NCBI GenBank assembly: GCA_964645985.1
Contig: CAZYCC010000034.1
Coordinates: 1 to 17,759 of the forward strand
Source of the DNA: CAZYCC01 sp964645985
GTDB lineage: Bacteria > Bacillota > Clostridia > Oscillospirales > CAG-272
Direction: 5' to 3'
DNA length: 17,759 nt
Under the pieces are notes generated by a model that ran no database searches, was not told the DNA's origin, and saw only the letters and a program-made list of their open reading frames with translations. Every line of letters starts with the position of its first letter. The stretch's first letter is position 1. Positions 1 through 6,693 of the stretch are shown here, in pieces. The translations under genes were made by a program, and so were the position numbers.

Positions 1-27
1 CCAAGGGGGAGCTGCGCTCCCCCTTGG
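1..27. repeat. Perfect 11-bp-stem hairpin at window edge
   Basis: CCAAGGGGGAG (1-11) and CTCCCCCTTGG (17-27) are exact reverse complements around a 5-nt loop. No T-run follows on the plus strand (the next bases are AACCCCC), and on the minus strand the bases past the arm lie outside the window, so it could be the terminator of a gene to the left, a dispersed palindromic repeat, or part of a longer inverted repeat cut by the window edge. Confidence 0.6.
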
Positions 28-361
28 AACCCCCACATAACGAACTGTTACGGTGTGCGGGGTGTTTTCTCCTCAGGTAAGGGATTTCGTGACGCGGGGG
101 GAAGCACAAAGAGATTGATAGGATTGTCGGAAGCGAAAGGTTTTCTCTGCCCTTCGGGGTGGGAGTGTTTTCGGGTGGCGGGGTGAGGATTAGCGGACTT
201 TTGCGCTGCCCCGCTCACCCTCGTGGGGAGGTATCCCTCTCCCTCTACTGCCCCGGTTCGCGACGGCGCGCGCAAAACCCCGCGCGGCGCGGATTTGCGC
301 GCTACTCCCCCCTTCCGCCTTATTTTCCCCGTAAATTTTTCCCCGCCTCCTTCTTCCCCTC
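28..361. other. Gene-free leader upstream of the EF-G-like gene
   Basis: I see no convincing coding region on either strand. The open frames here are arginine/proline/serine-rich translations typical of GC-rich non-coding DNA and have no usable start context. The only small structure noted is a TAAC/GTTA dyad at 38-50. The stretch ends at the promoter that begins at 362. Confidence 0.5.
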
Positions 362-390
362 TTGCAAGAGACCGGGAAATGGTGTATACT
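362..390 (+). promoter_or_regulatory. Sigma-A promoter for the EF-G-like gene
   Basis: TTGCAA (362-367), a 17-bp spacer and TATACT (385-390) match the sigma-A consensus at four and five of six positions. The predicted start is near 397, giving a leader of about 55 nt before the ATG at 452. The promoter lies inside the longest open frame, which argues that translation starts at 452 and not at 362. Confidence 0.7.
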
Positions 391-451
391 GTTTTCGTAT
401 AGGAAAAATTCCCGCGGCATGCGGCACTCTCCAAACGAAAGAAGGCACACT

Positions 452-2458
452 ATGGCTGTTCCCATCGAAACCGACAAGATTCGCAACATCTGCTTCCTCG
501 GGCATGGCGGAAGCGGCAAGACCTCGCTCGCCGAGGCGATGCTCTTCCTCACCGGCAACACCGATCGCCTCGGCACCTCCACCCTCGACTTTGACCCGGA
601 GGAGGCGCGGCGCGGCTTTTCTGTTTCGCTCTCGAGCGCGAACCTCATCTTCAAGGACACGAAAGTTAATCTGCTCGACACCCCCGGCACGCTCGACTTC
701 GTCGGTGAGGTGATCACCGCGCTGCGCGTCGCCGACGCCGCCGTCATCACGGTCGACGCGAAGAGCGGCGTGCAGGTCGGCACAGAGCTCGCCTGGGAGC
801 GCGCGAGCGCCGCGAATATCCCCAAAACGATTTTCGTCAATAAATCCGATGATCCCGAGGCGAAGTTCACCGCCGTGCTCGATTCGCTCATCAAGACCTT
901 CGGCACGACCGTCTGCCCGGTGATTATCCCGGTCGGCGGGGGCGAGTTCGCCAACCTCATCGAGCTGAAGAAATACACCTACGACGCGAAGGGCAACCGC
1001 TCGGAGACGCCGATCGAGCCGTCGGGCGATGTCGCCAAATATCGCGACAGCCTGCTCGAGTCTGTCGCGGCGACAGACGAGGCGCTGATGGAGAAATATT
1101 TCGACGGGGAGGAGATCACCCCCGCCGAGGCGCACACCGCTCTCAACCGCGGCATTCGCGAGGGGAGCATCACCCCGGTTTATTTCGGCGCGGCAACGAA
1201 GCTCTGGGGGGTCAAGTTCCTGCTCGAAAGTATCGCCGAGTGCTTCCCCGCGCCGACGACCCGCGAGGAGATCGACCCCGCGGGGGAACCCGCCGTCTTC
1301 ATCTACAAGACGGCGGTCGATCAGTTCGGCAAGACCTCCTATTTCAAGGTGATGAGCGGGACGCTGAATAACACCCTGACGCTGCAAAACGCGCGCGGCG
1401 GCAGCGAGAAGTTCGCTCATTTCTACACGCTCGTTGGCAAAAAGCAGACCGAGGTGAGCGCCCTATCCTGCGGGGACCTCGGCGCGGTGACCAAGCTCGC
1501 CGCGACATCGACCGGCGACACTCTTTCCCTGTCCGGCAAGAAGGAATACGCCCCGACCGTTTACCCCGAGCCTTTCTACACGATGGCGCTCTCGCCAAAG
1601 AACAAGGGCGAGGAGGACAAAATCTCGGGCGGCATTGCGCGCATCCTCGACGAGGACAAGACCGTGCGCTTCGAGAACAACCCCGAAACAAAGCAAATGC
1701 TGCTCTCGACGATGGGCAATATGCACCTCGATGTTGTTTTGTCGAAGATGCGCGCGCGCGGCTGCCCGGAGGTCATCACTTCCGAGCCGCGCGTCGCCTA
1801 CCGCGAGACCATTCGCGGCAAGGCCTCGGTCGAGGGCAAGCACAAGAAGCAGTCGGGCGGGCACGGCCAGTACGGCCACGTCAAGATCACCTTCTCCCCG
1901 GGAGAGGGCGACGGCCTTACCTTCACGACCTCGGTGGTCGGCGGCGCCGTGCCGAAAAACTACTTCCCGGCGGTCGAGAAGGGCCTAATCGAGGCGATGC
2001 AGAAGGGCGTGCTCGCCGGCTACCCGGTCGTAGGTCTCGCGGCGGATCTGTACGACGGATCCTATCACGAGGTCGACTCGAACGAGCTGTCCTTCAAAGT
2101 GGCGGCATCGCTCGCCTACAAGGCGGGGTTGCCGCTCGCGAAACCCGTCCTCCTTGAGCCTGTCGGCGAGCTGAAGGTGACCATCCCCGACGCGATGGTC
2201 GGCGCCGTCATGGGGGACATCAACAGCAAGCGGCGCGGCATGGTGCTCGGCTCCGCCCCCGCCGAGGGGCGCCCGGGCTACACCACCATCGACGCGGAGG
2301 TCCCGAAGGGCGAGATGGCATCCTACACGATAGACCTGCGCGCGATGACGCAGGGCAAGGGTTCGTACACCTTCTATGTTATCCGCTACGACGAGGTTCC
2401 CGCGAACGTCGCGCAGAAGATCATCGCCGAAGCCAAATCCCGCGCCGACGAGGAATAA
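452..2458 (+). CDS. EF-G-like translational GTPase (EF-G paralogue)
   Basis: 668 residues, close to the roughly 690 of EF-G. The G domain shows the P-loop GHGGSGKTS (residues 17-25), a switch I reading RRGFSVS, the G3 motif DTPGT (76-80) and NKSD (130-133). The EF-G domain II to V regions follow, with the domain IV signature GGHGQYGHV and a domain V ending near YDEVPANVAQKII. Canonical EF-G has DTPGH with a catalytic His; here Thr80 stands in that place, and in the related clostridial and FusA2-type paralogues I recall Tyr. It is therefore probably not the housekeeping translocase but a paralogue with weak or altered GTP hydrolysis, possibly acting on stalled or post-termination ribosomes (inference). 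Start at 452: AAGG with a 6-nt spacer precedes the ATG. It has its own promoter and terminator, so it is monocistronic. Confidence 0.9.
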   Translation: MAVPIETDKIRNICFLGHGGSGKTSLAEAMLFLTGNTDRLGTSTLDFDPEEARRGFSVSLSSANLIFKDTKVNLLDTPGTLDFVGEVITALRVADAAVITVDAKSGVQVGTELAWERASAANIPKTIFVNKSDDPEAKFTAVLDSLIKTFGTTVCPVIIPVGGGEFANLIELKKYTYDAKGNRSETPIEPSGDVAKYRDSLLESVAATDEALMEKYFDGEEITPAEAHTALNRGIREGSITPVYFGAATKLWGVKFLLESIAECFPAPTTREEIDPAGEPAVFIYKTAVDQFGKTSYFKVMSGTLNNTLTLQNARGGSEKFAHFYTLVGKKQTEVSALSCGDLGAVTKLAATSTGDTLSLSGKKEYAPTVYPEPFYTMALSPKNKGEEDKISGGIARILDEDKTVRFENNPETKQMLLSTMGNMHLDVVLSKMRARGCPEVITSEPRVAYRETIRGKASVEGKHKKQSGGHGQYGHVKITFSPGEGDGLTFTTSVVGGAVPKNYFPAVEKGLIEAMQKGVLAGYPVVGLAADLYDGSYHEVDSNELSFKVAASLAYKAGLPLAKPVLLEPVGELKVTIPDAMVGAVMGDINSKRRGMVLGSAPAEGRPGYTTIDAEVPKGEMASYTIDLRAMTQGKGSYTFYVIRYDEVPANVAQKIIAEAKSRADEE

Positions 2459-2528
2459 GAGGGGAAAGAGCGCGATCGCCCCGCCTGCGGTTCTTTTCGC
2501 GAAGCGCCGTTTGCCGCGCTCCCCTGCA

Positions 2529-2552
2529 ACCGGCATACCGGTACACCGGCAT
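2529..2552. repeat. Three tandem 8-mers, ACCGGCAT type
   Basis: ACCGGCAT, ACCGGTAC and ACCGGCAT follow each other without gaps between the EF-G-like stop and its terminator. The outer copies are identical and the middle one differs at two positions. It is probably a slippage product; no function is evident. Confidence 0.5.
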
Positions 2553-2556
2553 TATC

Positions 2557-2587
2557 AAAAACTCCCGCCGCAGTGGCGGGAGTTTTT
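2557..2587. terminator. Bidirectional rho-independent terminator
   Basis: ACTCCCGCC (2561-2569) pairs with GGCGGGAGT (2575-2583), flanked by AAAAA on the left and TTTTT on the right. It can stop plus-strand transcription after the EF-G-like gene and minus-strand transcription after the phosphopantetheinyl transferase gene, which converge here. Confidence 0.9.
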
Positions 2588-2654
2588 GCGCGTTTTCTTA
2601 TCCGAGGCACCTTGCTCTTTTGTCGTGCGCGATAGCTCGCGAGGCTCATTCGCC

Positions 2655-3422
2655 TCACATCCCGCGCGAGGCGACGCTCGCGGCGCAGCCGCCGAGAAGA
2701 AGACTCGCGCGCGGGAGCCCCGCGACGATGGGGAGAGGATCCCCGTTTGGCGCGCAGGTCTCGATTTCGCGGAAGGGGCGGGCAAGGCCCTCGCCGGTGC
2801 ACTTGGCGAGAGCCTCCTTCGCGCTCCAGACGAGCGAAAAGCGCATGGGCAGCTCGTCCTCGCCCCTGCCATCGAGAAAAACCCGCTCGGCGGGGGTGCA
2901 GACCTTGCGCGCAAGGGCCTCTCGCGGGGCGCGCGGCGCTTGAATATCGCACCCGACCGCGAGTTCTCCCGCCGCCGCCCACACCTCCGGGAGAACAAGC
3001 GTGCGCGCCTCACGCACCGGTGTCCCATCCGGGAAGACCACCGTTATGGGCGGCGCCCCGGGGGCGGGGCCGGGCGGATCGTCCTCGAGCGCGCCGCCCG
3101 GGGTCGCTATCGCGAGGAGGAGCCGCCCCTTCCCGCAAACTACCGTGTGCGAATAGTTGAACGCGATCCGCGAACCTGCCTCGCCCGTCAGCACCGGCTT
3201 GCCGCCCGGCTCGCGCTCGATCGGGACGCTGCGCGGCGGCACGCGAAGGAGCCGCGCCAGAGCTCGGCGCGATAGGCCCTCCCCTAAGAGCGCGAGGCGC
3301 GCCTCAATCGGCGAGGCGATCGAGCGCACGAGCGCGCGCCTCTCCTCACTTAGCTCATCAAAGAGCGCGCGATATTCCTCCCGCGAGAAATCCTCGGTGC
3401 GGGCGAAAAGGAGCGTGAGCAA
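2655..3422 (-). CDS. Sfp-type 4'-phosphopantetheinyl transferase, atypical
   Basis: 255 residues. Enzymes of this family move phosphopantetheine from CoA to a serine of carrier proteins. Visible motifs: GGKPVL (73-78), FNYSH (88-92), VGCDIQ (156-161) and the hallmark WSAKEALAKCTGEGL (199-213). The usual VGIDIE reads VGCDIQ, so one acidic metal ligand is Gln. About 60 residues, proline-rich in the middle, separate FNYSH from VGCDIQ, where Sfp has roughly 15 to 20. The start is TTG, chosen because GGAG lies 5 nt upstream. It is last in the Crp/Fnr-rubrerythrin run, 126 nt after the rubrerythrin stop, and ends at the shared terminator. No carrier protein or synthase gene is in view, so its substrate is unknown. 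Confidence 0.85.
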   Translation of the reverse strand: MLTLLFARTEDFSREEYRALFDELSEERRALVRSIASPIEARLALLGEGLSRRALARLLRVPPRSVPIEREPGGKPVLTGEAGSRIAFNYSHTVVCGKGRLLLAIATPGGALEDDPPGPAPGAPPITVVFPDGTPVREARTLVLPEVWAAAGELAVGCDIQAPRAPREALARKVCTPAERVFLDGRGEDELPMRFSLVWSAKEALAKCTGEGLARPFREIETCAPNGDPLPIVAGLPRASLLLGGCAASVASRGM

Positions 3423-3548
3423 GACTACTCCAAACGAAAGACGCGGGCGCGGTCACCCGAAAGGAAGCGGCGCCCGGAGGCATTTCGGCATACAAACAAC
3501 ACCCCCGCTCCCTCGAGCTTGCGCGCGGGCAGCGCCGCCTCGCGCTGC

Positions 3549-4103
3549 CTACTTTTTCTCGCCGAAGTAGCGCGCGAGCAGCCCGGCGAGGGCCTTGCCG
3601 TGGCGCGCCTCGTCTCTTGCCATCTCGTGAACGGTGTCGTGGATGGCGTCGAGGTTCAGCTCCTTCGCTTTCTTTGCGAGCGCGAACTTGCCCGCCGTCG
3701 CGCCGTTCTCGGCCGCGACGCGCGCGCGGAGGTTCTCCTCGGTGGAGGGCGAAACGACCTCGCCGAGCAGCTCCGCGAACTTCGCCGCGTGCTCCGCCTC
3801 CTCGAGCGCCGCCTTTTCCCAGTACAGACCTATCTCGGGGTAGCCCTCGCGGTGCGCGACTCGCGCCATCGCCAGATACATCCCGACCTCGGTGCACTCG
3901 CCGTTGAAGTTGGCGCGCAGCCCCTCGAGAATTTCCTCCGGCGCGCCGGCCGCGGCGCCGACCGTGTGCTCCGCCGCCCAGGTCATCGGCTCGTCCTCAA
4001 CGAGCTCAAACGCCTCCGGGCCCGCCTTGCAGAGAGGGCACTCCTGCGGGCGCTCCTCCGACTCGACGATCTCGCCGCAGATCTTGCATTTCCACTTTTT
4101 CAT
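3549..4103 (-). CDS. Rubrerythrin with N-terminal rubredoxin domain (reverse rubrerythrin)
   Basis: 184 residues. An N-terminal rubredoxin-like iron site has CKIC (6-9) and CPLC (22-25). A ferritin-like four-helix domain follows with the diiron ligand pattern: Glu69 in GECTE, ExxH at 102-105, and ExxH at 165-168 in DEARH. Classical rubrerythrin carries rubredoxin at the C-terminus; this reversed order is known from anaerobes. The likely job is cytoplasmic reduction of hydrogen peroxide with electrons passed through the rubredoxin site. Start: the ATG is preceded by GGAGGA. The gene lies downstream of the Crp/Fnr regulator on the same strand but 537 nt away, so it probably has its own promoter, which I could not define. 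Confidence 0.93.
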   Translation of the reverse strand: MKKWKCKICGEIVESEERPQECPLCKAGPEAFELVEDEPMTWAAEHTVGAAAGAPEEILEGLRANFNGECTEVGMYLAMARVAHREGYPEIGLYWEKAALEEAEHAAKFAELLGEVVSPSTEENLRARVAAENGATAGKFALAKKAKELNLDAIHDTVHEMARDEARHGKALAGLLARYFGEKK

Positions 4104-4640
4104 AAAATCCTCCGAATATGGGAAAGATGAGAAAATCTATGTGTCGCGGGAGCAGCCCCGCGCGCCCCCGCCTCATTATCTCTCGCAAATGAAGCAAGCC
4201 CCTCGCGGCGCCGGTGCCCTCCCTTGCGATTTTATTGGGGCAGACGCAGCTCCCCTCGCCCCGCGCCCGCGCAATGCGCTCTCCGCACGCCGCGCAAAGA
4301 GTGCACGCCCCGCCCTCGCGGGGTGGGCCTTCGTTCTCCGCTCTCGCGGGGCGATCCTTTGTCGGGAGAAAGTCGCGGCGGCTCTTTCGTGCAAGGGCGC
4401 GAGCCCTACGATGCGCGCTTGCGCCATCGCGCCCTCTTGCTTGCGATTTGGGTAAACTTCGCGTGCGCTCGCCCAGAGGTGAGCCGTCCCGCGTCCCCTC
4501 CTTCGCGCTCGCGTCTCCTCGACCCGCGTTTTTTGCGGGAACTATCCCCAAAAGTGCCGTGATTTTAAGTGCCGTGGTTTTCGGTAATTTCGGTGAATAT
4601 GATGCTTGCGCGCCGCTCGCGGTTTTCCTGTCGCGCCCCG
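4104..4640. other. 537-bp gene-free stretch between the Crp/Fnr regulator and rubrerythrin
   Basis: No convincing gene on either strand. One minus-strand frame carries a cysteine cluster (CTLCAACG, then CVCPNK, about 4230-4310), but it has no start context, overlaps both flanking genes and is otherwise Arg/Ala-rich, so I do not call it. The stretch holds a 15-bp tandem repeat (4552-4581) and should contain the rubrerythrin promoter on its left side. I see no clear -35/-10 pair. Confidence 0.45.
4552..4581. repeat. 15-bp tandem direct repeat
   Basis: AAGTGCCGTGATTTT (4552-4566) is followed directly by AAGTGCCGTGGTTTT (4567-4581), 14 of 15 bases identical. It is an AT-richer island in GC-rich DNA, 60 nt past the stop of the Crp/Fnr gene on the minus strand. 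It could be a pair of direct-repeat binding sites or a slippage duplication. Confidence 0.7.
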
Positions 4641-5309
4641 CTACACCATTTCCCGCAGAGCGGGGATGCCGCGCGCGGTGAGCGTGATTTGTCCGCGCGC
4701 GAGCGTCACATAGCCCTCCCGCGCGAATCGGTCGAGCGCGCGCGTCACCACCTCGCGCGCCGATGCCGTATACATCGCCGCGACCTCGTGGGTCGCGCGC
4801 ACGGTGTCGCTGCCGCACAGCCGCCGCTCCTCAAGGAGAAACCGCGCGAGACGGCTCTCCACGCGGTCGAAGAGCAGACCGCTCACCCGATCGAGGATGG
4901 TGGAGGCGCGCGCGCTTGCCGTCTCGTAGAGCGCGAGGCGGAAGGCGGGGTTGCGCTCTCCCGCCCGGTCGACCGCCTCCCGCGGCAGCAGAATCGCCTC
5001 GCAGGGTGTTTCCGCCTCAACGCGCGCCCCGGATCTCGCCCCGCGCAGCGGGCAGGCAGACGCGAGGACAAACGCCTCGTGCGGCAGCAGCCGCGCGAGC
5101 ACCGCTTCCCGCCCGTCCCCCGAGAGCAGCGTCAGCCGCGCCCGTCCGCTTGTGAGCAGCAGAACCCCGAGGCAGGTCGAGCGGTGGATATGCAGCGGCT
5201 CGCCCGCGCGATAGCTCCCCCGGCGCGCCTCGCGCGACAGCTCCCCCCGCGCCTCGGGCGAGAGTGCCGCGAACAGCCCCTCCCCCGGCAAAGAAATCTT
5301 CTCTCTCAT
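4641..5309 (-). CDS. Crp/Fnr-family transcription regulator
   Basis: 222 residues: an N-terminal cyclic-nucleotide-binding-type beta-roll (about 10-115), a dimer helix (about 120-145) and a C-terminal winged helix (about 150-215). The helix-turn-helix covers about 172-195 and ends in SAREVVTRAL, where Arg185, Glu186 and Arg190 match the three Crp residues that read TGTGA half-sites (E. coli Arg180, Glu181, Arg185). There is no N-terminal cysteine group as in Fnr; the cysteines (46, 86, 103, 165) are scattered, so an iron-sulfur sensor is unlikely and the ligand is unknown. Start is uncertain: the ATG at 5309 has no clear Shine-Dalgarno, and the TTG 18 nt later is preceded by GAGAGAAG. It sits downstream of thioredoxin and upstream of rubrerythrin, so control of redox or oxidative stress genes is likely (inference). 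Confidence 0.87.
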   Translation of the reverse strand: MREKISLPGEGLFAALSPEARGELSREARRGSYRAGEPLHIHRSTCLGVLLLTSGRARLTLLSGDGREAVLARLLPHEAFVLASACPLRGARSGARVEAETPCEAILLPREAVDRAGERNPAFRLALYETASARASTILDRVSGLLFDRVESRLARFLLEERRLCGSDTVRATHEVAAMYTASAREVVTRALDRFAREGYVTLARGQITLTARGIPALREMV

Positions 5310-5600
5310 ACCGCCGCGCCGATGACGCGGAGCCGTTATCGGATAGCGAGGAGCGCGCCATCGGTCGCAAGCCCGCGCGCTTCCTCATATTGCCAAAGCC
5401 CGCGCCGCTATGCCCCCGCGCCTCCTCGTGCCGCGCACAGCGGCGAGCGAAGAAAGCGCGCGCTCCCGGGCGCTTCTCGGCGAGGACGAATTGGCGTGAG
5501 AACCCTCGCCCTCGTCCCCCGCGATGCCTCTTTTATGACGCGCGGCGTGGCTGCGGGTGCGGAGCGGAATTTGTGCTATTCCCGCGAATTTCGCTTGGCG
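5310..5600. other. 291-bp gap between thioredoxin and the Crp/Fnr regulator
   Basis: No gene is visible. A bulged hairpin (GCGGAAT at 5564-5570 against ATTCCCGC at 5578-5585) lies just past the thioredoxin stop on the minus strand but has no T-run, so I do not call it a terminator. Whether the regulator is co-transcribed with thioredoxin cannot be decided from sequence. Confidence 0.4.
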
Positions 5601-5945
5601 CTACTGCGCGTCTTTCCCGAGATGTTCGTCGAGGAAGGCGTCGAGTTGGCTCTTTTCGCGATAGCCGACGATGCGGTCGAGCTGCTCCCCGCCCTCGAAT
5701 AGGTGCAGCGCGGGGATCGCCGTGATGCCGTAACGATTGGCGAGATCCGGCAGATCCTCAGTGCTGACGCGCGCGACGGTGAGCTTCCCCGCGCGCTCGA
5801 GGGCAATCTGCGAAAGGATCGGCGCCATCATCCGGCAGGGCTGGCACCAGTCGGCATAAAAGTCGACGAGAACCGGCGTTTCCCCCGCAAGCAGCTGCGC
5901 GAACGCCTCCTCCGAGGCGACATCGACAATGTTTTGCTCTGACAT
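5601..5945 (-). CDS. trxA: Thioredoxin with WCQPC active site
   Basis: 114 residues, the usual single-domain thioredoxin size. The active site is W33-C34-Q35-P36-C37 after VDFYADW; the common form is WCGPC. The cis-proline is at 78 in TAIPAL, followed by a GGEQLDRIVGY strand typical of thioredoxins. It reduces protein disulfides in the cytoplasm. Start at 5945: GGAGGG lies 7 nt upstream, better than the in-frame ATG at 5960. The upstream neighbour on this strand is the FTR catalytic subunit across the scaffold gap, so FTR is the likely reductase. No NADPH-thioredoxin reductase is in the window. Gln in the active site should change redox potential or partner choice, but its effect here is unknown. 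Confidence 0.93.
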   Translation of the reverse strand: MSEQNIVDVASEEAFAQLLAGETPVLVDFYADWCQPCRMMAPILSQIALERAGKLTVARVSTEDLPDLANRYGITAIPALHLFEGGEQLDRIVGYREKSQLDAFLDEHLGKDAQ

Positions 5946-5991
5946 ATCTATTCCCTCCATCGAAATCCCCTTTCCCGAAAAATCTCTTCCC

Positions 5992-6091
5992 NNNNNNNNN
6001 NNNNNNNNNNNNNNNNNNNNNNNNNNNNNNNNNNNNNNNNNNNNNNNNNNNNNNNNNNNNNNNNNNNNNNNNNNNNNNNNNNNNNNNNNNN
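5992..6091. other. Scaffold gap of 100 Ns
   Basis: Exactly 100 ambiguous bases, the conventional placeholder for a gap of unknown length. It lies between the thioredoxin start and the regulatory site at 6114-6185, so the link between that site and thioredoxin, and the possible presence of a missing gene, cannot be settled. Confidence 0.98.
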
Positions 6092-6113
6092 CCCCCGCGC
6101 TCAGCTTCCTGCC

Positions 6114-6130
6114 TCGCCAATTATTGGCGA
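6114..6130. promoter_or_regulatory. 17-bp perfect palindrome, Fur/PerR-like 7-1-7 geometry
   Basis: TCGCCAAT-T-ATTGGCGA is perfectly symmetric about one central base. The inner 7-1-7 core, CGCCAAT-N-ATTGGCG, has the geometry and the AAT-N-ATT centre of Fur-family boxes such as the PerR box TTATAAT-N-ATTATAA, with a GC-richer outside. It lies about 7 to 23 nt after the start predicted for the minus-strand promoter at 6144-6152, where a bound repressor would block transcription. Confidence 0.55.
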
Positions 6131-6143
6131 TGCTTCTCCCCAC

Positions 6144-6152
6144 ATTCTACCA
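6144..6152 (-). promoter_or_regulatory. Extended -10 promoter on the minus strand
   Basis: On the minus strand the bases read TGGTAGAAT: a TGN extension plus TAGAAT, five of six consensus bases. There is no -35 hexamer at 16-18 bp; instead a TGTGA-type dyad is centred about 41 nt upstream of the predicted start (near 6137). This is the layout of an activator-dependent class II promoter. It points toward thioredoxin, across the gap. Confidence 0.5.
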
Positions 6153-6171
6153 CATCTGCCCCGCGCTCTCG

Positions 6172-6185
6172 GTGACAATATCACA
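6172..6185. promoter_or_regulatory. Possible Crp/Fnr-type operator at about -41
   Basis: The minus strand reads TGTGA-TATTG-TCACC, so GTGA and TCAC form a dyad (6172-6184). Canonical Crp sites have six bases between TGTGA and TCACA; here there are five, which weakens the call. The half-site agrees with the Arg-Glu-x3-Arg helix of the Crp/Fnr protein encoded at 4641-5309. Confidence 0.4.
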
Positions 6186-6332
6186 CTCCGTAGCGCGCGT
6201 TTCCCACCCCCCGCGCACTCTCCGCGCGCGGGCGAGCGTTTGCAGCCGGACGGCGCGCGCGAATCCGCCCCGCCGCTTTTCCCCGATGACCCCCGCGCGG
6301 CAGAGCACTCGCGCCGCTCCCCTAGGTATCTT

Positions 6333-6593
6333 CTATTTTTTGAGATAGAGCATACAGTGGCAGTACCCGTGAAAGTCGGGGTCGGCGATTTGCCGGCGAA
6401 ACTCGGCGCACATACAGCGCGTTTCGGGCGTGCGATCGCGCCGGCAGGGGCAGTACCCGCCGGTGCGCGCGAGCCCCTCGCGGATGTTGCGCACGACGTT
6501 CTCGTCCGGGTTGAGTATCACCTCGGGCGCTGTGCCCTCCCGCTCCTGCGGGGCTACGCCAGAGCTTTCTCCCTCTTTTTTCTCATCTGCCAT
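6333..6593 (-). CDS. Ferredoxin:thioredoxin reductase catalytic subunit (FTR beta-like)
   Basis: 86 residues. The family signature is clear: CPC at 48-50, CMC at 60-62 and CHC at 78-80, ending GYCHCMLYLKK. In the plant enzyme the matching cysteines hold one [4Fe-4S] cluster and a neighbouring redox-active disulfide that takes electrons from ferredoxin and reduces thioredoxin. The CPC-to-CMC spacing (9) is shorter and the CMC-to-CHC spacing (15) longer than in plants (16 and 8, from memory), as in the bacterial and archaeal variants I recall. No variable (alpha) subunit is present. The first 25 residues are polar and probably flexible. It follows radA by 100 nt and precedes thioredoxin across the gap. 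The ribosome binding site is weak (GAGGCAGG). Confidence 0.88.
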   Translation of the reverse strand: MADEKKEGESSGVAPQEREGTAPEVILNPDENVVRNIREGLARTGGYCPCRRDRTPETRCMCAEFRRQIADPDFHGYCHCMLYLKK

Positions 6594-6693
6594 CGTGCAC
6601 CTGCCTCGTGCAATTCTTGTAAATCCTCACCCTGCGCCACTCCGCTTATCCCCCGCGCTTGTCTTTTTCTTATCTCTCGGTGACCCGCCGCCC

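Noticed and set aside
48..434. Minus-strand protein gene in the first 450 bp
   Set aside because: Low-complexity Arg/Gly/Pro composition, no start context, and it crosses the EF-G promoter.
362..451. N-terminal extension of the EF-G-like frame back to 362
   Set aside because: It would begin inside the -35 box of a good promoter, and the ATG at 452 has a proper ribosome binding site and the expected family N-terminus.
4176..4427. Cysteine-rich small protein on the minus strand (CTLCAACG and CVCPNK)
   Set aside because: No start or ribosome binding site fits that frame, the rest is Arg/Ala-rich filler, and the frame runs through both neighbouring genes.
5563..5585. Terminator after thioredoxin
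   Set aside because: The stem is short and bulged and no T-run follows on the minus strand.
5601..6143. Thioredoxin reading frame extended through the N gap to 6143
   Set aside because: The frame exists only because Ns hide stops; the start at 5945 has a strong Shine-Dalgarno and gives the normal family length.
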